This document shows positions 9,282 through 19,464 of a stretch of DNA of 64,000 nucleotides, in pieces. Under the pieces are notes generated by a model that did not search any database, was not told the origin of the DNA, and saw nothing but the letters and a program-made list of their open reading frames with translations. Origin of the DNA: Acidobacterium capsulatum ATCC 51196 (lineage in GTDB: Bacteria; Acidobacteriota; Terriglobia; Terriglobales; Acidobacteriaceae); the NCBI RefSeq assembly GCF_000022565.1, contig NC_012483.1, positions 1,612,001 to 1,676,000 on the forward strand, given 5' to 3'. The translations under genes and the position numbers were made by a program. Numbering within the stretch: position 1 is the first letter of the stretch; each line of letters starts with the position of its first letter.

Positions 9282-12200
9282 ATGCGCACTCTCCCTGCTC
9301 TGCTTTCCGTCGCTGCCCTCGCACTGAGCGCGGCCGTCCTGCCCGGCCATGCCCAGGCCGTCCACCCGTCCCCGGCCGCGGTAGTCTCGTCTTCCACTTA
9401 CAGCCACGACCTGCACTGGCGGCTGATTGGGCCGTTCCGCGGCGGACGCACCCGCGCGGTGAGCGGCGTGCCCAGCGAGCCGAACGTGTTCTACGTGGGC
9501 GCGGTGGATGGCGGCGTGTGGAAGACAAATGATTACGGGCGCACGTGGCATCCGATTTTTGACCATGAGCCGACCGGCTCCATTGGTGCCCTCGCGGTCG
9601 CGCCCTCTGACCCGAAGATCATTTACGTGGCCAGCGGCGAAGGGCTGCACCGGCCTGATCTTTCGGTCGGCGACGGCATTTACAAATCAACCGATGCAGG
9701 CAAAACATGGACACGCCTCGGACTGAGAAATGTGCAGCAGTTCTCGCAGATGGCCGTGGATCCCACGAATCCTGATCGTGTCTTTGTCGCAGCCGCCGGG
9801 CATCCTTACGGGCCCAACTCACAGCGCGGCATCTATCGCTCGCTCGACGGCGGCAAGACGTGGCAGAAGGTGCTCTATGTGGACGAGAACACGGGCGGCA
9901 ACGACGTGCGCATCGACCCGAAGAATCCGCAGATTGTGTATGCCACGCTGTGGGAAGCGCGCGAAGGCCCATGGGAGAATGGCGAGTTCAGCGGGCCGGA
10001 GGGCGGCATCTATAAATCGACCGACGGCGGCAGCACATGGAAGAAGCTGCACGGCGGATTGCCGGACGACATCATTCAGGCTTACGTCGCAATCTCCCCA
10101 AGCCACCCCAGCACGCTGTTTGCCTCGGTCGCGGTACCGGGCAAAGTGCAGCTCTACCGCTCAGAGGATGGCGGCCAGACCTGGACCGCGCCGACCACGG
10201 ACGCGCGGCCGAAGAATCGCATTGGCGGCGGCGACCTGCCCATGCCGGCCATTGATCCCGAGCACCCGAACGTCTTCTACATGACCAGCATTGTGACCTG
10301 GAAGAGCGAGGATTCCGGGCACACGTGGCATGCCTTTCGCGGCGCGCCGGGCGGGGACGATTACCAGAACATCTGGATCAATCCTCACAACTCGAAGGTG
10401 ATTGCGCTGGTGGGCGACCAGGGCGCGCTGGTGACGGTCAACGGCGGACAGACGTGGAGCTCCTGGTACAACCAGCCGACGGCACAGATCTATCACGTCG
10501 CGGCGGACAACGCCTTCCCTTACCGGCTGTGCGGCGGACAGCAGGAGAGCGGATCGGTTTGCATTCAGACGCGCGGCAACGATGGCGAGATCAACTTCCG
10601 CAACTGGCACCCGGTGGGCGCGGAGGAATACGGATACGTTGCTCCCGATCCGCTGGACCCGGATATTGTCTACGGCGGCAAGCTGACCAAGTGGAATCGC
10701 GCGACCGGGCAGGTGCAGGACGTACTGCCGGTGCCGCTGCGCAACCATGGCTTTCGCGCGGTGCGCACCGAGCCGCTGATGTTTTCGCCGGTGAATCCGC
10801 ACCTGTTGTACTTTGCGGCCAATACGCTGTGGGAGAGCTACGACGGCGGCAACACCTGGAAGCAGATCAGCCCCGATCTCTCGCGCAAGACGTGGGCGAT
10901 TCCCTCGGTGGTGGGCATCTACAGCAAGCAACCGGACGCGCAGCCGAAGGATCGCGGCGTGATCTACGCGCTGGCTCCGTCGCCTTTGAATGTGAACCGC
11001 ATCTGGGCCGGGACCGACGATGGGCTGATCTGGCTGACGACCGATGGCGGCCAGCACTGGAAGAACGTGACGCCGCCGGAGATGAAGCCGTGGCAGAAGA
11101 TTTCCATTCTGGACGCGGGCCACTTTGACCCGAACACCGCCTATGCGGCGGTGAACACGCTGCGGCTCGACGATCTGCATCCGTACATCTATCGCACGCA
11201 CGATGGCGGCAAAACGTGGACAAAGATTGTGAATGGCCTGCCGGACGATGAAGACGTGAACGTGGTGCGGCAGGACCCCAAGGTGAAGGGGCTGCTCTAC
11301 TGCGGCACCGAGCGCACGGTGTATGTCTCGTTTGACGATGGAGACCACTGGCAGCCGCTGCGGATGAATCTGCCGGCGACATCGATTCGCGACCTCATCC
11401 TCAAGAACGACGACCTCGCGATTGCCACGCACGGGCGCGGCTTCTGGGTGATGGATGACATCACTCCGCTGCGGCAGTGGAAGAAGGTTGCGGGCAATGC
11501 GCCCGCGCTGATGAGGCCCGCGCTGGCCTATCGCGTGCACTGGGACACAAACACCGACACGCCGCTCGCACCCGATGAGCCGCATGCGGACAATCCTCCG
11601 GATGGGGCGATTCTGGACTACTGGCTGCCTGCCGATGCGCAGGGCGCGGTGACGCTGACCATTCGCGATGCTGCGGGCCACGTGGTGCGGCAGTATTCGA
11701 GCGCGACGCCGGTACCGCCGACGGACCCAAAACTTATGATTCCAGCCTACTGGCTGCGCCCGGCACAGCATCTCTCCGCGCAAGCCGGGCTGCATCGCTT
11801 CGTGTGGGACCTGCACTTCACGCCGGTCGCGGGAATTCCGGCCGAGTACCCGATTGCCGCCGTGCCGCATGACACGGCCCCCGCGCCCACCTCGCCGTTT
11901 GTGCTGCCGGGCCAGTACACCGTGCAGCTCACGGTCAATGGCAAGACGTATGCGCAGCCGCTGGTGATTCGCGAAGACCCGCGCGTGAAGACGCCGATGG
12001 AGGGATTGGAGGCCCAATTTGCGCTCTCCGATGCGGTCTATCGCGATCTCAAGACCGTGCAGGCGGTGATTGATAAAGCCAGCGCCACGGCCAGCAAGCC
12101 AGAGGTGGCCGAATTGGTGGGCGAGCAGGGCGGCTTTGAAGAGGGTCCGCGCCAGATGCAGCCCACGCTCTACGGCATGCGCGGCATGCTGCTGCAGATG

Positions 12201-12320
12201 CTCACGACGCTGCAGGGTGCGGATGTGGCTCCAACCCAGCCGCAGCACGCCGCCGTGAAGGAGCTGCACGGCGACGTGGAGAAGCTGCTGGCCCGCGCCA
12301 AGGCATTGGGCCTGAGCTGA
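9282..12320 (+). CDS. Large exported Asp-box/sortilin-like beta-propeller protein (paralogue 2)
   Basis: The start at 9282 (MRTLPALLSVAALALSAAVL) has GGAG at 9269-9272 and opens a signal peptide. The 1,012-residue product aligns along its length with the divergent neighbour: both share HWRLIGPFR-GR at the mature N-terminus, SVDGG/AVDGGVWKT, the LxIATHGRxxWxxDDxTPLRQ segment, the NPPxGAILDYxLP segment and a helical C-terminus. Asp-boxes include TDAGKTW, LDGGKTW, TDGGSTW, EDGGQTW and HDGGKTW. It is probably exported and propeller-shaped; substrate and activity are unknown. The 118-bp spacer with its paralogue must carry both promoters. Confidence 0.8.
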   Translation: MRTLPALLSVAALALSAAVLPGHAQAVHPSPAAVVSSSTYSHDLHWRLIGPFRGGRTRAVSGVPSEPNVFYVGAVDGGVWKTNDYGRTWHPIFDHEPTGSIGALAVAPSDPKIIYVASGEGLHRPDLSVGDGIYKSTDAGKTWTRLGLRNVQQFSQMAVDPTNPDRVFVAAAGHPYGPNSQRGIYRSLDGGKTWQKVLYVDENTGGNDVRIDPKNPQIVYATLWEAREGPWENGEFSGPEGGIYKSTDGGSTWKKLHGGLPDDIIQAYVAISPSHPSTLFASVAVPGKVQLYRSEDGGQTWTAPTTDARPKNRIGGGDLPMPAIDPEHPNVFYMTSIVTWKSEDSGHTWHAFRGAPGGDDYQNIWINPHNSKVIALVGDQGALVTVNGGQTWSSWYNQPTAQIYHVAADNAFPYRLCGGQQESGSVCIQTRGNDGEINFRNWHPVGAEEYGYVAPDPLDPDIVYGGKLTKWNRATGQVQDVLPVPLRNHGFRAVRTEPLMFSPVNPHLLYFAANTLWESYDGGNTWKQISPDLSRKTWAIPSVVGIYSKQPDAQPKDRGVIYALAPSPLNVNRIWAGTDDGLIWLTTDGGQHWKNVTPPEMKPWQKISILDAGHFDPNTAYAAVNTLRLDDLHPYIYRTHDGGKTWTKIVNGLPDDEDVNVVRQDPKVKGLLYCGTERTVYVSFDDGDHWQPLRMNLPATSIRDLILKNDDLAIATHGRGFWVMDDITPLRQWKKVAGNAPALMRPALAYRVHWDTNTDTPLAPDEPHADNPPDGAILDYWLPADAQGAVTLTIRDAAGHVVRQYSSATPVPPTDPKLMIPAYWLRPAQHLSAQAGLHRFVWDLHFTPVAGIPAEYPIAAVPHDTAPAPTSPFVLPGQYTVQLTVNGKTYAQPLVIREDPRVKTPMEGLEAQFALSDAVYRDLKTVQAVIDKASATASKPEVAELVGEQGGFEEGPRQMQPTLYGMRGMLLQMLTTLQGADVAPTQPQHAAVKELHGDVEKLLARAKALGLS

Positions 12321-12467
12321 CGCGAGGCGAAATCGGCCCTTGCCGCCCTCCTTTTTGCAGGGGCGGGCGGCGGGGACCGTGGTCTGCCTGATTTCAACCG
12401 CTTTCGAGCAGAAATAGCCCTCTTTTAACAAGGGTTCGGTATCCTGTTAACAAGGAGTACTGCCCGC

Positions 12468-13610
12468 ATGATGCCGATGCCCGTTCGCCGCACCCTCAGG
12501 CGCTGGAACCGTCTCTACCGCGAGACGCGAGTTGTCGCCCAGGCGCTGCGCGAGAAGGATCATCCTGTCTTTGCCCACGTCGTGGTGACACGGCGATGCA
12601 ACCTGGCCTGTACCTATTGCAGCGAGTTTGACGACCACTCGAAGCCGGTCCCGGCCGAGGAGCTGCTGAAGCGCATCGACAAGCTGGCTGCGCTGGGCAC
12701 GACGACCGTGACCATCACGGGCGGCGAGACGCTGCTGCATCCCGAGCTGGAGCTGGTGATTGCGCGCATTCGCAGCTACCGCATGATCGCCGTGATGATC
12801 ACCAACGGCTATCTGCTCTCAGTGGATCGCATCAAGAGCCTCAACAAGGCCGGGCTGGACCGCATGCAGATCAGCATCGACAACATCGAGCCCGATGATG
12901 TGTCGATGAAGAGCCTGCGCATCCTTGACCTGCGGCTGCGCTGGCTGGCCGAGCATGCCGAGTTCCCTGTTCACATTCACTCGGTGGTAGGCGCGGGCAC
13001 CAGCAAGCCTGCGGACGTGATCCAGATTCAGAGCCGCGCCCGGCAACTGGGCCACCTGAGCACGGCCGGCATTGTGCATGACGAGACCGGCCACATTCTG
13101 CCGATCGACGAAGAGAGCCGCCGCGTGCTCAAGCAGGTGGAAGGCAGCACGAAGTCTGCGTTTTCGTTTGCGCGGCACAATCCGTGGCGGGCCAAACTGC
13201 TGGCGGGCAAGCCGAATGACTGGCACTGCCCGGCCGGGGGACGCCACCTCTACATCTGCGAATTTGGACTGGTGCACTACTGCATGTCGCAGCGCGGCTA
13301 TCCGGCGATTCCGCTGGAGAAGTACACGATTGAGGACTGCATTCGCGAAGCGAAGAAGCCCAAGGCCTGCGCACCCTATTGCACCATCTTTTGCGTACAC
13401 CGCATTGCGTGGGTCGATCGCCTGCGCGAGAACCCGAGCCAGGCGCTCACCGAGCTGTTCCCTCCGCAGGAGGGCAGCGATCAGCCGGCGATTCCCGCGC
13501 CCGTGCGCGCGCTGACCGCGCTGTTTGCCGCACCCAAGCCGGGCAGCAAGCCGAGCGGAGCCACTCTGGCCTTCCGCAAGGCGGCCATGCGACTGCTCAA
13601 GATCAGCTAA
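12468..13610 (+). CDS. Radical SAM protein with a cysteine-rich C-terminal region
   Basis: The start at 12468 has AAGGAG at 12452-12457. The 380-residue protein carries the radical SAM cluster motif CNLACTYC (Cys44, Cys48, Cys51) and the SAM-contacting GGE motif (TITGGETLLHPEL, residues ~83-95). The C-terminal third has extra cysteines (in DWHCPAGG, LYICEFG, VHYCMSQ, EDCIREA, ACAPYCTIFCVH), which suggests a SPASM/Twitch-like domain binding additional Fe-S clusters. The substrate is unknown. It converges with sqdX with only 8 bp between stop codons, so the two could influence each other by transcriptional interference. A role in sulfolipid metabolism is not supported by sequence. Confidence 0.8.
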   Translation: MMPMPVRRTLRRWNRLYRETRVVAQALREKDHPVFAHVVVTRRCNLACTYCSEFDDHSKPVPAEELLKRIDKLAALGTTTVTITGGETLLHPELELVIARIRSYRMIAVMITNGYLLSVDRIKSLNKAGLDRMQISIDNIEPDDVSMKSLRILDLRLRWLAEHAEFPVHIHSVVGAGTSKPADVIQIQSRARQLGHLSTAGIVHDETGHILPIDEESRRVLKQVEGSTKSAFSFARHNPWRAKLLAGKPNDWHCPAGGRHLYICEFGLVHYCMSQRGYPAIPLEKYTIEDCIREAKKPKACAPYCTIFCVHRIAWVDRLRENPSQALTELFPPQEGSDQPAIPAPVRALTALFAAPKPGSKPSGATLAFRKAAMRLLKIS

Positions 13611-13618
13611 AACAATTA

Positions 13619-14938
13619 TCAGTTCGCGGTTGCGTGAACCTTCCGCTTGCCACCGGGCCCTGCCAGGGCGGCGTGGCGGCGGAAGGTAGCGCCGGAAATC
13701 TGCAACTGGGCGCAGATGGCTTCGGGCGTGGCGCCTGAGGCCATGGCCTGCGGTACCTCAATGGCCAGACGCTCCTCGCGCAGCAGCACGCGGCGGTAGT
13801 AGTCCTCAAGCTGGCGCGTGGCGGCGGCCCAGTCCCACTTTTCGGCGTCCAGGCGGGCGCGGCGGCGCACCTCGGCATGGTGGTTGGGGTCGGCAAGCAA
13901 CTGCTGCACAGCCTTGACGTGGCCCATCTCGTCGGCGGGATCGTAGAGATGGCCTGTAATGCCGTCCTGCACAATGTCTGCCGTGCCCCCGGCATTGGGG
14001 GTGACCACCGGGCAGCCGGCGGCCATCGATTCCAACAGCACGAGGCCGAGCGTCTCGGTGCGCGAGGGCAGCATGAAGACATCGCCCGAGGCAAAAGCCT
14101 CGGCCAGGTCACGGCCCCGCATGAAGCCGGCAAAGTAGGTCTTTGTTCCGGCGAAGTGCTGCTGCAGCTTTTCGCGGTGCGGTCCGTCGCCCACCAGCGC
14201 CAGGCGCAGACCGGGGACGGATTTGAGCACGTCCAGGCAGCGCTCAATCTCTTTCTCGGCCGAGAGGCGGCCCACGTAGAGCAGCAGCTTGTCCTCCGGG
14301 TGCCCCTGCGTGAGGCGCTCGCGCATGGCCTGGCTGGCGCAACTGGGGTGGAAGGTCTCAGTATCCACACCGCGCTGCCAGAGATGCATGCGCTGAATGC
14401 CGTGAGCCTCCAGCTCGGTCTGCATGGCTGAGGAGGTCGCGAGCGTAAGATCGGCCCGGTTGTAGCCGGCCCGCATGCCCCACCACATCAGCGGCTCCAG
14501 CGAGCCGAGGCCGTAGTAGCCGAGATATTTAGGCAGATGCGTGTGGTAGGAAACCACCAGCGGAAGCTGATACCGCACGCTGTAGTAGAAGGCCGAAACG
14601 GCCAGCATGGCCGGATTGATGGCGTGAACGATGTCCGGCTGAAAGGCGGCCAGCGCCTCGCCGACCGAAGGCCGCGGAATGGCGATCTTCAGGTCGGGAT
14701 ATAGCGGGAAGGGGAATCCTGAAACACCGTAGACGGGCGCGCCCTCAAAATCATCGATCCCCTTGGGAGCGATGATCATGACCTCGTGCCCGGCCCGCCG
14801 CAGGTTGCGGATGGTGTGGCAGAGACGGGTCACGATGCCGTCGATCTTCGGCAGGAAGGTCTCCGTCAGCAGTGCGATGCGCAGCGGCCTCGCCTGGCCC
14901 GGCTCCACGGTCTGGATTACGGATTCCCCTTCGCGCAA
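13619..14938 (-). CDS. sqdX: Sulfoquinovosyltransferase SqdX/SQD2-type (GT4 glycosyltransferase)
   Basis: This GT-B enzyme would transfer sulfoquinovose from UDP-sulfoquinovose to diacylglycerol, the last step of SQDG synthesis, at the cytoplasmic membrane face. The N-terminal domain starts LRIALLTETFLPKIDGIVTRL, characteristic of cyanobacterial SqdX, and continues with HAINPAML and VSYHTHLPKYLGYYG. The C-terminal domain carries the GT4 E-x7-E motif (ETLGLVLLE) and PVVTPNAGGTADIV. The 439-residue reading frame begins at TTG 14938, supported by GGAGG inside the end of sqdB. It lies 3 nt downstream of sqdB, so the two form one operon. Assignment leans strongly on this pairing; alone it could be another GT4 lipid glycosyltransferase. 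Confidence 0.87.
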   Translation of the reverse strand: MREGESVIQTVEPGQARPLRIALLTETFLPKIDGIVTRLCHTIRNLRRAGHEVMIIAPKGIDDFEGAPVYGVSGFPFPLYPDLKIAIPRPSVGEALAAFQPDIVHAINPAMLAVSAFYYSVRYQLPLVVSYHTHLPKYLGYYGLGSLEPLMWWGMRAGYNRADLTLATSSAMQTELEAHGIQRMHLWQRGVDTETFHPSCASQAMRERLTQGHPEDKLLLYVGRLSAEKEIERCLDVLKSVPGLRLALVGDGPHREKLQQHFAGTKTYFAGFMRGRDLAEAFASGDVFMLPSRTETLGLVLLESMAAGCPVVTPNAGGTADIVQDGITGHLYDPADEMGHVKAVQQLLADPNHHAEVRRRARLDAEKWDWAAATRQLEDYYRRVLLREERLAIEVPQAMASGATPEAICAQLQISGATFRRHAALAGPGGKRKVHATAN

Positions 14939-14941
14939 TGG

Positions 14942-16117
<1,176 letters not shown>

Positions 16118-16268
16118 TCAAATGAGGCGCGGAAATGCGCCCCTCCCAGCATCGCACAACGGCCCCGGAGATTGCACGGAGCGACGCCCTGAGGATTGTT
16201 TCTTAAAGGATTTGTAATGAAGAAAAGTACATTCTGATGAACATCAGACGGCATGCAGATCGAGACGA

Positions 16269-16832
16269 TTAAAGGCCGAGATTTTGACGAATCAACCCGG
16301 TGAATGCGTAGCAACGGCACACCTCGAGGGATTTGAGCACACTTTCGATATTGCGCGGTGGATTAAGCTCAGCCCCCTGCTGATGCAAAATATGCACGAC
16401 TATCTCTGGATTTATGGAATACAGATCAACCAGATATTCGTCTGGCGTTTTAGCTACGATGTTCTGGGCCTGGAGCCAGTCAGCGGGGAAATGCTTCGTA
16501 TTGTAGGTCAGAATGACTTCTGCTCCGCATTTGATTGCAGCAGCCACGACATGGCGGTCTTTAGGCTCATTTCTCATGGCTGGAATAAGCTCCTTGTAGC
16601 CGTCTGCTACCCAGGCATCTGCAAAATGCGTGCGCAGTTCTCCAACCAAATAATCAGCGTCTTGCTCTGAACGCCCCAGCCTGGCAATCAGATTCCTCCG
16701 GACTTCCTCAATAATGTCGTCAGACCAGCGGCAAAGAAAAAGCCGCCGTTCTGACAACCGGAGAAGCGTGTCGCGAACAGCAGCCTGTATGAGTACATTG
16801 GCGTCAATAATGACGGGGAAATCCGAAGTCAT
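16269..16832 (-). CDS. PIN-domain toxin (predicted ribonuclease)
   Basis: The 187-residue protein opens with VIIDANVLIQA, the first acidic residue (Asp10) of a PIN nuclease site; Glu42/43, Asp92 (KDRHVVAAAI) and the LTYNTKHF segment supply the rest of the conserved core. PIN proteins cleave RNA and serve as toxins in type II systems. It starts immediately after the stop codon of the upstream HTH gene (TAG then ATG, zero gap), so they are translated as one unit. The C-terminal ~50 residues beyond the PIN core are unassigned. Confidence 0.8.
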   Translation of the reverse strand: MTSDFPVIIDANVLIQAAVRDTLLRLSERRLFLCRWSDDIIEEVRRNLIARLGRSEQDADYLVGELRTHFADAWVADGYKELIPAMRNEPKDRHVVAAAIKCGAEVILTYNTKHFPADWLQAQNIVAKTPDEYLVDLYSINPEIVVHILHQQGAELNPPRNIESVLKSLEVCRCYAFTGLIRQNLGL

Positions 16833-17291
16833 CTAGCTTTCATCTACCGGAACAAACGTATCGTATATTCCTGATTCCTCGGATTTCTGGGCAATTCGTT
16901 GAATCGCATCATGCCGGTTGCGCTCTCGAGCTTCCTTGTAATCGCACAAATCCTTGAAGAAGATGCGCCGATGGGTTCCGGCCCGGTGAAACTTCAACTT
17001 CCCCGATTCGAGTTCGTTCACAAGATATTGACGGGATACCCCCAGCATATCCGCAGCAGCCTGGGTGCTGAGCTCCTCCATCACGGGCATCAAGGCCACG
17101 GCCTTGCCCTGTTGCATATCTTCAATAATCCTGCGCAGAACCTGATATACGGTTGGAGGCAAATCGATCCTGGTGTTATCAGGCCCAACCAGGGCCGCGG
17201 CACCGTCATGAATGAGCATCCGGTACAGTTTTTTGACTGCCTGAGTCTCCTCCTCATTCTGCGGGGCGATGCGAATTGCTTGCGTGCCCAT
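16833..17291 (-). CDS. Excisionase-type HTH protein, predicted antitoxin of the PIN toxin
   Basis: The 152-residue protein has a MerR/excisionase-family helix-turn-helix at residues ~70-110 (STQAAADMLGVSRQYLVNELESGKLKFHRAGTHRR is the region), preceded by a helical N-terminal segment and followed by a charged tail that could bind the toxin. The start ATG 17291 sits behind GGAGGAG. It abuts the PIN gene, and an imperfect palindrome lies just upstream, so autoregulation of the pair is likely. The assignment as antitoxin rests on the HTH type and gene order. Confidence 0.78.
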   Translation of the reverse strand: MGTQAIRIAPQNEEETQAVKKLYRMLIHDGAAALVGPDNTRIDLPPTVYQVLRRIIEDMQQGKAVALMPVMEELSTQAAADMLGVSRQYLVNELESGKLKFHRAGTHRRIFFKDLCDYKEARERNRHDAIQRIAQKSEESGIYDTFVPVDES

Positions 17292-17312
17292 AGGCTCCTC
17301 CCATGCGAATGC

Positions 17313-17338
17313 GCAAATATGCAGATTCTCATATTCGC
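17313..17338 (-). promoter_or_regulatory. Candidate operator of the PIN toxin-antitoxin pair
   Basis: Two 9-bp arms (GCAAATATG and CATATTCGC on the plus strand, one mismatch) are separated by 8 bp, centred about 35 bp upstream of the antitoxin start. The position fits autorepression by the HTH antitoxin. No experiment is implied. Confidence 0.45.
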
Positions 17339-17515
17339 TATACTCGCTACCGCTTAGTATCGGCAGCCGGCAGGCATTATGTCAACGAACAGCACTCCTC
17401 CTGCCCCAGAATGCTGTCCCATAGAATCCCTTTCCAGACAACGGAAAGACACATGCAGATCTCCAGCCCCTGCAAGGTGAGAGACACAGAAAAGAGTGTT
17501 GAAATGTTGATTTAA

Positions 17516-17591
17516 TGGTGGACGCGGTAGGAATCGAACCTACAACCTGTCGATTAAGAGTCGAATGCTCTGCCAGTTGAGCTACGCGTCC
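17516..17591 (-). tRNA. tRNA-Lys (anticodon CTT)
   Basis: The 76-nt sequence folds as a full cloverleaf on the minus strand: acceptor stem GGACGCG/CGCGTCC, D arm with GCTC/GAGC, anticodon loop CTCTTAA (anticodon CTT, bases 34-36), T arm GTAGG-TTCGATT-CCTAC, and an encoded ACCA end. It lies between the toxin-antitoxin pair and the exported-protein gene; no duplicated tRNA end that would mark an integrated island was seen in the window. Confidence 0.97.
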
Positions 17592-17675
17592 ACTGTTTGC
17601 GGAGATGCCCGCGGAAGGAAGAAGCGAAGAACTCGCTCCCTCATTTTTATATCACAAGATTGCGGTGTATCCGCC

Positions 17676-19376
17676 TCAGAAGGAGAAGGAAAGTCCGCCT
17701 TCAATCGAGCGGCTGAGCTGAGCGAAATACAACTGGCTGCCATCGCTGCTGAGGAAGGGCCGATAGCCCTCGGCGAGCAGGTTACGCACGTCCACCAGCG
17801 CCTCCATTCCATTGGGCAGCATGCGGCAGTGAATGGGCTGGCGCAGATAAAGGCTCAGATACGCATCAGGCAGCGCCGTAGCAAAGGGCGCAACCGGCGT
17901 CAGGGTGCCGGCGGTCTGCCAGCGGTAGGCCGCGCGCCATGCGGTGCCGGTGCGGTCCACACGCCCGGCGGCGGAGATGGCGACCATCTCGGCCGCCTCA
18001 GGATGCATCTGCTCAAGCGGCGCGGAGAAAGACACCGGCTCGGCCATCTGGCTGGCCGCGGCGAGCGCTTCGCCCGTGGCGGCATCGACGGTCAGGCGCA
18101 GATTGGCCCCCATGGGATTGCGAATCTCCGCCACGATGCCGGTGGCGCTGTAGCTTTGGCCGGCAGCGCTCAACTGCCCGGCAACCGGATCAAAGAGCAG
18201 ATTGCCGGAGTTCAGGTCCGCATTCGTGGGCGCGCCGCCGCCATTCACAATGGGGTTGTCGATCTGATCGTGATAGACGCTCACGCTCATGGCACGACCG
18301 CTTCCGTCTGTGCCGTGGCTGATGGTGAACTGCTGGTGCAGGCCATGCTCGGTGACCAGTTGGCCATTGAGCTCGGTGGCCGCGGCGGAGAGATTCGTCT
18401 CCTCATCCACCATGCCGGCGCTCTGCGCGTCGGGGCTCGTAGCCACAGAGTAGGAGTAGCGCGTGTGGCCGGACTGCACCATCAGCAGCGCGAAAGGATA
18501 ATTGCCCACCGTCGTGCTGGTGGAATGAAAACCCAGAACCTGGTCGCCCACCTGGGCCTCGACGCCCGGCATCAGGTTGAGCGTTTCGGCATTTCGCAGA
18601 GCAAAGGAATTCAGCCCCTGCACTGCGCCGCCCGCGATGCCTGGATGGTCTTCCACAATGCCGACCGTGCGGAAGGAGTTGCCAAAGGCGAGCCGGTGCT
18701 CGTAGCCGGCGACCATTCTGACGGCGGGGCTATCGGTCTCGACAGGGTCTGCGAGGTCGGCGCGCAGTACGAGCCCGCGCGAGCCGTCGAGGCTGCGGGC
18801 AAGTTCGAAGTCCTGATGCACGCCGCCGTCGCCAAAGCGGCTGTCGCCTCCGCGCAGCGTGACACGCGCCTTGAGGGTGCGGTTGCCGTTCGAATCAGTC
18901 ACGACGACCAGTGGGCCATTCTGCAGCATACGCAGCAGGGGCCGGTCGGCGGAAAGACGCAACGTCCAGGTCCAGTCATCGGGCGGCTCCCCGGCTTTGC
19001 GGGGCTCGGCAGGCAGCCAGCGGAATGCCTCGTAGAGCGTGTTCAGCGTGAGATTGACGACGACGCGGGTGCTGGCGGCCAGTTCAAGATTTTCGCGAAT
19101 GGTAGGCAGAAAGAGCGGACTGGTGGCGCGCAGCTCATAAGTGCCCGAGGGGATATGGTGCAGCGCATAATGGCCGTGCGTATCCGTCGCCATTTCGGCC
19201 ACAATCTTCTGGTCAGGGCGCATCAACTCCACCAGCGCGCCAGACTCGGGCGCTCCCTGGCTGTTACGCACTACCCCTGAGACGTAAGCTTCAGGCGTTG
19301 CAGGATGCGTCTGCGCGCTCGCCGAAATTGCAAGCAGCAGCATCGCGGTTCCGGGAATGAACAAACGTCGAATCAC
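17676..19376 (-). CDS. Exported carboxypeptidase-regulatory-like protein, possible outer-membrane barrel
   Basis: The 566-residue protein starts at GTG 19376 with a signal peptide (LFIPGTAMLLLAISASAQ). Residues ~28-110 match the carboxypeptidase regulatory-like (CarboxypepD_reg) fold: VSGVVRNSQGAPESGALVEL, TDTHGHYALHHIPSGTYELRA. The remainder is beta-rich and ends LSFSF, with alternating hydrophobic residues and a terminal Phe as in outer-membrane beta-barrels, so it may be a small relative of the Oar-type receptors, but no plug domain is recognisable. It precedes tRNA-Lys on the same strand and follows the GWxTD gene (88 nt gap). Confidence 0.65.
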   Translation of the reverse strand: MIRRLFIPGTAMLLLAISASAQTHPATPEAYVSGVVRNSQGAPESGALVELMRPDQKIVAEMATDTHGHYALHHIPSGTYELRATSPLFLPTIRENLELAASTRVVVNLTLNTLYEAFRWLPAEPRKAGEPPDDWTWTLRLSADRPLLRMLQNGPLVVVTDSNGNRTLKARVTLRGGDSRFGDGGVHQDFELARSLDGSRGLVLRADLADPVETDSPAVRMVAGYEHRLAFGNSFRTVGIVEDHPGIAGGAVQGLNSFALRNAETLNLMPGVEAQVGDQVLGFHSTSTTVGNYPFALLMVQSGHTRYSYSVATSPDAQSAGMVDEETNLSAAATELNGQLVTEHGLHQQFTISHGTDGSGRAMSVSVYHDQIDNPIVNGGGAPTNADLNSGNLLFDPVAGQLSAAGQSYSATGIVAEIRNPMGANLRLTVDAATGEALAAASQMAEPVSFSAPLEQMHPEAAEMVAISAAGRVDRTGTAWRAAYRWQTAGTLTPVAPFATALPDAYLSLYLRQPIHCRMLPNGMEALVDVRNLLAEGYRPFLSSDGSQLYFAQLSRSIEGGLSFSF

Positions 19377-19464
19377 TTCTTGCTTTCAATTTGCTCCCTG
19401 GCCGAGGAGTCCTGCAATCAAAGCGACGGCCAGCGGCTCTGACGGCCGCCTGGCCGGTGTGGCA

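Noticed and set aside
17516-17591. Genomic island inserted at tRNA-Lys
   Set aside because: No integrase gene and no duplicated tRNA 3' end were found in the window.
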